A stretch of 12,878 bases of DNA from Verrucomicrobiia bacterium. GTDB taxonomy: Bacteria > Verrucomicrobiota > Verrucomicrobiia > Limisphaerales > DTLC01. The position numbers were made by a program, and so were the translations under genes. Positions 8,129 through 12,878 of the stretch are shown piece by piece. The notes below the pieces were generated by a model that saw only the letters and a program-made list of their open reading frames with translations, ran no database searches and was not told where the DNA came from. Location: assembly GCA_025061935.1 (NCBI GenBank), contig JANWZY010000056.1, positions 1-12,878 on the forward strand, written 5' to 3'. Position 1 is the first letter of the stretch. Every line of letters begins with the position of its first letter.

Positions 8129-8611
8129 GCGCATTTCCGAAGTGTGCGGCGTAAGAGCGGCGCGGCCGCGTGCATCCGCCGACCCGGCGCACACGCATGT
8201 GTTGAGCAAACCTTTGACAGTTGCTGCGCGGTGCCCGTTGACCGCCACCTGGTTTGCATGGGAGCCCTTTTCACTGCCGGGCGAATCGTTCACACCGGCC
8301 CGAGCGGGCCGGTTCGCCCGGCGGGGCCTGAAACCGTGAGTGGAGCAGTCGCTCCAGACCGCAACATTCAATCCAGGCTCCATCCGGTCGCGTTCGGAGC
8401 TTGACGCACAGTACCGCATAATTCAGCCGCGTTTTTTGTGAGCAGAGCTTGGTGCTCGCCGCCGCAAAGTCAATCCGGAACGGCATTTGCGAACTCGCCC
8501 TGGCACGGATATTCCGCACGTCGAGATGCGTTTCACGTCAGTCCAAGCCTTAATGCCCCTTTGCCTTGGCCGCGTTTTGAAATTGTGGAAATCAAGCTCC
8601 CATGGCCTGAC
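8129..8611. other. Non-coding upstream region of the GH2 gene
   Basis: About 480 bases lie between the GH2 start and the first repeat. The GH2 frame is open on the minus strand up to 8419, but its 95 extra residues are compositionally mixed (SER, ARG and CYS rich), have no domain resemblance and precede a clear signal peptide, so I treat them as untranslated. The GH2 promoter should lie here, but I could not identify convincing boxes. I saw no RNA gene. Confidence 0.35.
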
Positions 8612-8667
8612 CGCGCTTTAGCAGGCGCAGCTCCGGGGCAACCGTAGCCACGTTTGTAAAAACGTGG
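8612..8667. repeat. REP-a inverted pair 1
   Basis: A degenerate minus-oriented REP-a at 8612-8634 (foot CTCC instead of CTAC) faces a plus-oriented REP-a at 8644-8667 across a nine-base spacer. The plus copy has a perfect CCACGTTT/AAACGTGG stem. CCGATTC follows at 8681, 37 bases after the GTAG start, as in pairs 2 and 4. Confidence 0.8.
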
Positions 8668-8697
8668 AAACCGCCGGTCACCGATTCCCACGCCGCC

Positions 8698-8757
8698 CCG
8701 CGCTTTAACAAGCGCAGCTACCGGGTGACGACCGTAGCTACGTTTGTAAAAACGTGG
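8698..8757. repeat. REP-a inverted pair 2
   Basis: Minus-oriented REP-a at 8698-8721 (GCGCTT-TAAC-AAGCGC core, CTAC foot) and plus-oriented REP-a at 8734-8757 are separated by 12 bases. The plus copy starts exactly 90 bases after that of pair 1, and CCGATTC again follows at a distance of 37. Confidence 0.85.
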
Positions 8758-8786
8758 AATGAACCCATGACCGATTCTCCTGCCGC

Positions 8787-9038
8787 CTGCGCTTTAACAA
8801 GCGCAGCTACAGCCGAGGCGGCCCACTCCCGTAGCTGCGTTTGTAAAAACGCGGAGCCAATTGAGGCCGGGTCTGGGCCGTTCTGCGTTTTGACAAGCGC
8901 AGCTACACAGCCCCACGCCCGACCCATTCAGCCTAAAGGCTGTACTACAAACAGGTTTTTGTCGAGCGCGCCCTCCGGCGCTGAGTGAACGAGCGTTAAG
9001 GTTCACCAGCCCGACTATGCTTTGACAAGCGCAGCTAC
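8787..9038. repeat. Composite repeat block, copy A
   Basis: This block of about 252 bases contains, in order, REP-a minus (8787-8810), REP-a plus (8831-8854), REP-a minus (8883-8906), REP-b minus (8929-8948), a further GCGC-stemmed hairpin near 8965-8982, and REP-a minus (9017-9038). It is nearly identical in order, spacing and sequence to 9289-9539. The two copies differ by scattered substitutions and one- or two-base indels. Confidence 0.85.
8929..8948 (-). repeat. REP-b copy 1
   Basis: On the minus strand this is GTAG, TA, then the perfect palindrome CAGCCTTTAGGCTG. It shares the GTAG foot with REP-a but has an unrelated stem. TACAAACAG follows on the plus strand in all three copies. Confidence 0.75.
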
Positions 9039-9074
9039 TGGGTGGCAATCGTAGCCACGTTTGTAAAAACGTGG
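9017..9074. repeat. REP-a inverted pair 4
   Basis: Minus-oriented REP-a at 9017-9038 and plus-oriented REP-a at 9051-9074 are separated by 12 bases, like pair 2. The plus copy is identical in its 20-base hairpin to the one at 8648-8667, and CCGATTCTCCTGC follows at 9088, again 37 bases from the GTAG start. The minus unit doubles as the end of composite block A. Confidence 0.85.
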
Positions 9075-9143
9075 AATCCGCCGATCACCGATTCTCCTGC
9101 ACTGAAATGCACGCAGGCCGGCAAGCCCAAGGCAACAGGCGTT

Positions 9144-9163
9144 CAGCCTAAAGGCCGCACTAC
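9144..9163 (-). repeat. REP-b copy 2, variant stem
   Basis: On the minus strand this is GTAG, TG, then CGGCCTTTAGGCTG. Compared with the other REP-b copies, one stem base changed from A to G opposite T, which keeps a G-T wobble pair. The TACAAACAG flank is kept. Confidence 0.75.
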
Positions 9164-9212
9164 AAACAGAACGGGATACGGACACACCAATTGCCCGGCT
9201 TCCTCGCGCACC

Positions 9213-9235
9213 GCACTTTAACAAAGCGCGGGTAC
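9213..9235 (-). repeat. Degenerate REP-a copy
   Basis: GCACTTTAACAAAGCGCGGG then TAC resembles a minus-oriented REP-a with an inserted A and a damaged foot. It is followed by ACC(C)GCCCAAGCCCG, the same flank that follows the REP-a at 9516-9539, so it marks the edge of another decayed mosaic copy. Confidence 0.55.
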
Positions 9236-9288
9236 ACTTCAACCGCCCAAGCCCGCCAGTTCAGTGGCGCGCACGCGCAACGCGCTGG

Positions 9289-9539
9289 CTGCGCTTTGAC
9301 AAGCGCAGCTACAGCCGAGGCGGCCCATCCTCGTAGCTGCGTTTGTAAAAACGCGGAGCCAATTGAGCCGGGTCTGGCCCGTTATGCGTTTTGACAAGCG
9401 CAGCTACGCAGCTCCAGGCCCGGCCCATTCAGCCTAAAGGCTGTACTACAAACAGGTTTTTGTCGGGCGCGCCTTGCGGCGCTGGGTGAACGAGCGCTCA
9501 AGTTCACCAGCCCGACTGCGCTTTGACAAGCGCAGCTAC
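9289..9539. repeat. Composite repeat block, copy B
   Basis: This is the second copy of the block at 8787-9038. It contains REP-a minus (9289-9312), REP-a plus (9333-9356), REP-a minus (9384-9407), REP-b minus (9430-9449), the GCGC hairpin near 9468-9484 and REP-a minus (9516-9539). The first and last units carry perfect CTGCGCTT/AAGCGCAG stems. The 20-base spacer between the first two units is the same length as in copy A, with three or four differences. Confidence 0.85.
9430..9449 (-). repeat. REP-b copy 3
   Basis: It is identical to the copy at 8929-8948 over the palindrome and GTAG foot, and it occupies the same place in composite block B. Confidence 0.75.
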
Positions 9540-9832
9540 GCTTTAACCCGCCCAAGCCCGTCAGGGCGACAGACACTAGCCCGCTGTGCCAAACGGTCGG
9601 AACGATAGTTCAAATGCGGCACATGCTCTCGGGTCGCTAAATGGTTGAGGAAGCGCTTCGGTTCCCGGCAGGGCGATTCCAGAATTCCGGTGCGCCCTGC
9701 AATCCGCGCGGTGCCGGGGCCGTATCGGCTTCGGTCAAAAAGTTCGCGCTGGCATGTATGGCCCCATTTGCGCTACAACCTGACCCGGCGCGGATCACTA
9801 ACATTTGGCCTGTGCCATTCGACAAGTCACAA
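9540..9832. other. Region between the repeat cluster and the DUF72 gene
   Basis: The DUF72 frame is open from an ATG at 9641, but the 64 residues before 9833 are low in family resemblance, so I treat this region as mostly untranslated leader. No clear promoter boxes or RNA gene are seen. Extended translation from 9641 or from an ATG at 9758 cannot be excluded. Confidence 0.35.
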
Positions 9833-10759
9833 ATGAGCCAAGCTGCGGCCGCGCTGGCTGCGCGCGGCGTGTATATCGGCACCTCGTCGTGGCGTTACCC
9901 CGGCTGGTGCGGCATGCTTTACAACGCCGAGCGGTATCATATGCACGGCCGGTTCTCGCAGGCGCAATTTAACCGAGTATGCCTGGCCGAATATTCCGAA
10001 GTGTTCAAGACTGTGTGCGTGGACGCGGCCTATTATCGGTTCCCGGACCGGGCGCAGCTTGAACAATTGGTGGCTCAAGTTCCGCCAGACTTCCTTTTCG
10101 CATTGAAGGTGACGGATGAAATCACGATCAAGACTTATCCGAACCTGACGCGGTTCGGGCTCCGCGCTGGCAAACCGAACGAGAACTTCCTCAATGCCGA
10201 GTTATTCGAGTCTGCGTTCCTTTCGGCCTGCGCGCCGTTCAAGGACCGGATTGGGGTGCTGATCTTCGAGTTTTCGCAGTTTCATCTGCGCGATTTTGCG
10301 CGCGGCCGCGATTTCGTAACCGAGCTGGACAAGTTTTTGGGAAAAATCCCGAAGGGGTGGCGGTACGCGGTCGAGGTCAGGAACCGGACATTTCTGCACC
10401 CGGACTATTTTGCCGTTTTGGCCGCGCACGGGGTCGCGCATGTGTACAACAGTTGGACCGAGATGCCGCCTGTGCACGAGCAGCTTGCGCTGCCGCAGAG
10501 CCGGACTTGCCCGGAATTTTGCGTAGCGCGGTTTTTGTTGGCCCCGGGCCGCCGGTACGAAGACGCCGTTAAGATGTTCAGTCCATATGACCGTGTGCGG
10601 GAAGTTAACGCTGATGGGCGCGCGGCCGGCGCAAAATTGATCAAGGACACCGTGTCTCAAGGCGGCCGGGCCAAGGCGTTCGTTTACGTGAACAACCGGT
10701 TCGAGGGTAATGCTCTGGAGTCCATTGCTGCGATGGTCACAGCAGTAGGTATCGGGTGA
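9833..10759 (+). CDS. DUF72 (YecE-like) domain protein
   Basis: This family has a TIM-barrel-like fold; its biochemical activity is not firmly known, though a nuclease or metal-dependent hydrolase role has been proposed. From ATG 9833 the product has 308 residues, in the usual range. Diagnostic segments are YIGTSSWRYPGW (14-25), where the family opens, AEYSEVFKTVCVDAAYYRFP (52-71), PPDFLFALKVTDEIT (84-98), YAVEVRNRTFLHPDYF (178-193), VAHVYNSWTEMPP (201-213) and the C-terminal KAFVYVNNRFEGNALES (281-297). The start is uncertain: in-frame ATGs at 9758 and 9641 would add 25 or 64 residues, none with a ribosome site. I preferred 9833 because it brings the conserved opening near the N-terminus. 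No signal peptide or membrane segment is seen. The gene ends in a strong intrinsic terminator and probably forms its own unit. Confidence 0.85.
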   Translation: MSQAAAALAARGVYIGTSSWRYPGWCGMLYNAERYHMHGRFSQAQFNRVCLAEYSEVFKTVCVDAAYYRFPDRAQLEQLVAQVPPDFLFALKVTDEITIKTYPNLTRFGLRAGKPNENFLNAELFESAFLSACAPFKDRIGVLIFEFSQFHLRDFARGRDFVTELDKFLGKIPKGWRYAVEVRNRTFLHPDYFAVLAAHGVAHVYNSWTEMPPVHEQLALPQSRTCPEFCVARFLLAPGRRYEDAVKMFSPYDRVREVNADGRAAGAKLIKDTVSQGGRAKAFVYVNNRFEGNALESIAAMVTAVGIG

Positions 10760-10768
10760 AATACCGCA

Positions 10769-10823
10769 TGCTGCGCTTGGCAGTGCCGCTTCTGCCGGTT
10801 AGCTTAAGGCGCAGCAGTTTTTT
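10769..10823 (+). terminator. Intrinsic terminator after the DUF72 gene
   Basis: TGCTGCGC at 10769-10776 pairs with GCGCAGCA at 10809-10816, and six Ts follow at 10818-10823. Between the arms a second small stem, GGCAG (10779-10783) with CTGCC (10792-10796), can form, giving a nested hairpin. It starts nine bases after the DUF72 stop codon. Stem plus T tract is the standard Rho-independent layout. Confidence 0.75.
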
Positions 10824-10879
10824 GCTCGGAACGCCCAAGGCAAAAATTGTTTCCTCGGGCCGAGACTTTTTAACGGCAA

Positions 10880-11338
10880 ATGATGCACGGTATGACTTTG
10901 GACGACGCCCAAAAGAAACGCGTGGCGGAATGGGTCGCCAGCGGTAAGAAACTTTCCGAGATTCAGGACCTGTTGGCGCGCGAGTTCGGCCTGCGGCTCA
11001 CATACATGGAAGTGCGCCTGCTGTTGGCCGAGTTGAATCTTGTGCCCCAAGAACCGGAGCCGCCGGCTGAAGCCAAGGAAGTCAAACCTGCCGAGCCAGA
11101 GCCGGCGCGACCCGCTCAGCAGACCGGCGTCAAAGTCACTGTTGACGAGTTAGCGCAGCCCGGCGCCTTACTCAGTGGCAAAGTTACCTTCAGCGACGGC
11201 GCCCGCGCTACCTGGTACTTGGACCAATTCGGCCGGTTGGGCGTAGTCCCAGAAAAGCAAGGTTACAGGCCATCGGCCACAGACATGGAACAATTCCAGC
11301 TAGCACTAGAAAGTGAGCTGGCCAGGCTCGGGTATTAG
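10880..11338 (+). CDS. Hypothetical protein with helical N-terminal domain and small C-terminal beta domain
   Basis: The function is unknown. The 152-residue product has three visible parts. Residues 6-53 are helical and resemble a DNA-binding-like three-helix unit (QKKRVAEWVASGKKLSEIQ, then LTYMEVRLLLAELNL). Residues 55-80 are a Pro/Glu/Ala linker. Residues 83-150 look like a small beta sheet with a final helix (GKVTFSDGARATWYLDQFGRLG, then DMEQFQLALESELARLGY). I associate the KLSEIQ...LRLTYMEVR pattern with uncharacterised proteins of Verrucomicrobia, which is from memory. The ATG at 10880 is one of three close starts (10880, 10883, 10892); none has a ribosome site, and MTLDDAQKK from 10892 is equally reasonable. 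There is no signal peptide or cysteine. It follows the terminator of the DUF72 gene, so it probably has its own promoter. Confidence 0.75.
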   Translation: MMHGMTLDDAQKKRVAEWVASGKKLSEIQDLLAREFGLRLTYMEVRLLLAELNLVPQEPEPPAEAKEVKPAEPEPARPAQQTGVKVTVDELAQPGALLSGKVTFSDGARATWYLDQFGRLGVVPEKQGYRPSATDMEQFQLALESELARLGY

Positions 11339-11499
11339 GCTTGGCCGTCAACCCCGGCCGCGGCGGGCCGGAGTCAAGCGGCCCGGCCCGAGACTGCGGG
11401 ATATGGAGCCGGCACGCACTAAGCATCGCCCGGGCACGCCAGCGGAACGAAGGGTAAGTGCGGTCGCGCCAGGGCTAGCGCGGCGTGGCGGAAGCGCCG
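11339..11499. other. Gap with a GC-rich hairpin
   Basis: CGGGCCG at 11364-11370 pairs with CGGCCCG at 11379-11385 around an eight-base loop, 26 bases after the hypothetical gene. There is no T tract, so this could be a weak or Rho-assisted end, or no signal at all. No other gene is visible. Confidence 0.3.
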
Positions 11500-12878
11500 A
11501 TGGCCGAAACAAAGGTCAGTACGCCCGAGTCGAATCTGCTCGGTTCGAAGCTCGATGCCACGACCGAGTTCGTGAAGCGACTTTGCCTCGCCGAGTCGCT
11601 GGGCCGGATATACTCGGTCGCTCATCCTAAGGGCAAAGCCGCGGTAGAAGCCGCTTACGCGGCGCTTGTGCCGTTGCTCGAGTTGGCCGGCACCGTACCC
11701 ATCTCGATGGTCGAGGGCAAAATCCTAGTCGCGGGGCTGCCAGTCGAAGAACGTAACCCGCTTGTCGCGCGGTTCATCAATTCCTTCCAGCAACTGTACG
11801 TGGACAACATTGTCTTCACCAAGGGGCTGACTTTGCCCGAGTTCGAGGAATTTTTCCGGCTCGTGCTGAAGGGGGCCAAGGCGATCAATGCAGCGGGTGG
11901 TCTCGAGGCCCTGCTCCGGCAAAGCGGCATAGCGCACGTGCAAGTGCAGCGGGTCAGTTACGTCCTGGTGCATGAAGACGAGAAGGTCGTCAAGCGCGAC
12001 GCACAAGTTTTGCCCAGTACCTCGATTCCCCCCGAACTGGCAGACCGCAAGATAGTCGAATACATGATCAGCCAAGTACTCGAAAAGGCCGAACAACGCA
12101 GATGGCTGATCAATCGGATCAAGAACAGCCCGACCAAAATGGCCGAGCTGATCACTGAGGGGATCGAGCTGGCACTGTCTCGCGCCGAGGCCGGGCTGAC
12201 CCCGGAAAAAACCATCGAAGGCCTGCTCGAAAATGTGAAGCTTGTGTGTCAGAGCATGGCCGAAGCAGCCCCTGACGAAAATGGCGATCCGGACGCGCTG
12301 CGCCAGGCAGTGCTTACACTCGAAAAAGAAGTGCGCGCCCGGTCCAAAAAGCTCATGTCTTCCGAAGCTGCGGTCGGGTTCGTCAACGAACTGCTAAGCG
12401 TGATCACCCGTTACGCCGACCGCGTGCGCGCCGAAAAAATCTCGGCTGAACTGCTCAAGCACGAGAGTGACCTCCGCCAGCTCGAACGGCTGCTCAAAAA
12501 ACTGGCGCCCCCGGACACTTCAGCAGCCAAATTCGTGGAAGGGATCCGTGAACTGCTGGTTCAGAAAGGTGTCACACCCGAGCAGCTTAAGCGGCTCGAC
12601 GAAGCCGCGAAGTCGCAAGACACGCGTGGCAGCGCGCGCCGCGCAGCCCGCACACCTGAGCAATTCAGGCAGGCTCTTGAAGAGCTTCTGGGCAAATACG
12701 GGTTCGAACCCGACCGCGTCGGTCAGCTCGCCCAACTCATAGGCGCGCAGCTCAACCGCGAGTTACGCGCGCGCACGTCCGCGCTCGAACGCGCGAACAA
12801 AGAATTGCGCAATGCAGTCGAGTGCTTCCGTATCGCTTTCGCCGAGCTGGGGTTCGGCGCAGTCGTGTGGGACGAGAA
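11500..12878 (+). CDS. Large, probably regulatory protein, partial (C-terminus beyond window)
   Basis: The frame is open from ATG 11500 to the right edge, giving 459 residues without a stop. GGAAG lies five bases before the ATG, one of the clearest ribosome sites in the window, and an upstream in-frame TAG at 11476 bounds the start. Residues about 25-155 form an alpha/beta domain (AESLGRIYSVAHPKG, VPISMVEGKILVAGLPVEE, NIVFTKGLTLPEFEEFFRLVL, GGLEALLRQSGIAHVQVQRV). I associate this pattern with an N-terminal domain found ahead of HD-type phosphohydrolase or kinase modules, though the match is from memory. Residues about 180-430 are mostly helical. Near 425-445 there is a coiled coil (ELRARTSALERANKELRNAVE), then FRIAFAELGFGAVVWDE, which could open a PAS-like sensor domain. 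A kinase, cyclase or phosphatase output would lie beyond the edge. No membrane segment or signal peptide is seen, so a cytoplasmic protein is likely. Confidence 0.75.
   Translation, partial: MAETKVSTPESNLLGSKLDATTEFVKRLCLAESLGRIYSVAHPKGKAAVEAAYAALVPLLELAGTVPISMVEGKILVAGLPVEERNPLVARFINSFQQLYVDNIVFTKGLTLPEFEEFFRLVLKGAKAINAAGGLEALLRQSGIAHVQVQRVSYVLVHEDEKVVKRDAQVLPSTSIPPELADRKIVEYMISQVLEKAEQRRWLINRIKNSPTKMAELITEGIELALSRAEAGLTPEKTIEGLLENVKLVCQSMAEAAPDENGDPDALRQAVLTLEKEVRARSKKLMSSEAAVGFVNELLSVITRYADRVRAEKISAELLKHESDLRQLERLLKKLAPPDTSAAKFVEGIRELLVQKGVTPEQLKRLDEAAKSQDTRGSARRAARTPEQFRQALEELLGKYGFEPDRVGQLAQLIGAQLNRELRARTSALERANKELRNAVECFRIAFAELGFGAVVWDE

Larger units (their letters stand above)
8612..9539. 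repeat. Cluster of REP-like palindromic repeats (BIME-like mosaic)
   Basis: This stretch is built from about 14 copies of one short hairpin (REP-a) and three of another (REP-b). REP-a reads GTAG followed by an eight-base stem, a GTNA tetraloop and the complementary stem, for example CCACGTTTGTAAAAACGTGG at 8648-8667 and 9055-9074. On the opposite strand the same family appears as CTGCGCTTTAACAAGCGCAG followed by CTAC, for example at 8787-8810. REP-b is GTAG, two bases, then CAGCCTTTAGGCTG on the minus strand. A GTAG foot 5' of an imperfect palindrome is the known hallmark of REP sequences recognised by RAYT transposase-like proteins. Copies of opposite orientation form head-to-head pairs, as in bacterial interspersed mosaic elements. 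No RAYT gene is present. The cluster lies between divergent genes. Confidence 0.85.

Noticed and set aside
8129..8419. N-terminal extension of the GH2 protein (about 95 residues)
   Set aside because: It would precede a clear signal peptide with its own ribosome site and shows no domain-like composition.
8612..9539. Possible CRISPR array because of many short regularly placed repeats
   Set aside because: The repeats occur in both orientations, spacing varies from 9 to more than 100 bases, spacers are themselves repeated, and no cas gene is present.
8718..9576. Several open frames of 60-90 codons across the repeat cluster, with a recurring peptide CALTSAATAEAA
   Set aside because: The recurring peptide is simply the translated repeat. 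Frames exist on both strands, lack ribosome sites and end at arbitrary points.
9641..9832. Extended N-terminus for the DUF72 protein
   Set aside because: The added residues do not resemble the family and there is no ribosome site. It remains possible, so the start is flagged as uncertain.
12700..12712. GGGTTCGAACCC, resembling a tRNA T-arm
   Set aside because: It lies within an uninterrupted coding frame (YGFEPDR), and no acceptor or anticodon arms can be folded around it. A similar GGGTTCGAACTC near 1220 is also coding.

Overview
The window is about 12.9 kb of GC-rich bacterial chromosome carrying metabolic and envelope genes. Several traits suggest a Gram-negative member of the PVC group, most likely Verrucomicrobiota (Limisphaerales/Pedosphaera-like). 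These are a LolCD-type lipoprotein exporter, a Tat-exported Gfo/Idh/MocA oxidoreductase, a secreted GH2 glycosidase, few clear Shine-Dalgarno sites, a small protein with a TYMEVR segment that I associate with Verrucomicrobia, and a dense cluster of GTAG-footed palindromic repeats. The lineage call is inference; no rRNA or other phylogenetic marker is present.

Layout. Positions 115-2140 hold a lipoprotein-releasing ABC transporter: a LolC/E-type permease followed by a LolD-type ATPase. Positions 2260-5267 hold three closely spaced plus-strand genes that look like one transcription unit: a Tat-exported Gfo/Idh/MocA oxidoreductase, an ApbE-type FAD:protein FMN transferase without a visible export signal, and a putative molybdenum carrier protein. 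Positions 5456-8128 on the minus strand encode a secreted GH2 beta-galactosidase-like enzyme with both catalytic glutamates. From 8129 to 9832 I see no convincing gene. Its core, about 8612-9539, is a mosaic of REP-like hairpins. Plus-strand genes then resume: a DUF72 (YecE-like) protein at 9833-10759 ending in a good intrinsic terminator, a 152-residue two-part hypothetical protein at 10880-11338, and the first 459 codons of a large, probably signalling, protein that runs off the window from 11500.

The most noteworthy structure is the repeat cluster. About 14 copies of one hairpin family (REP-a) and three of a second (REP-b) share a GTAG tetranucleotide at the 5' foot of the stem, which is the hallmark of REP elements mobilised by RAYT (TnpA-REP) proteins. 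REP-a copies are arranged mostly as head-to-head inverted pairs, as in bacterial interspersed mosaic elements. Stems are kept by paired substitutions. A composite block of about 250 bp containing both families occurs twice. No RAYT gene is in the window, so the mobilising enzyme, if there is one, lies elsewhere in the genome.
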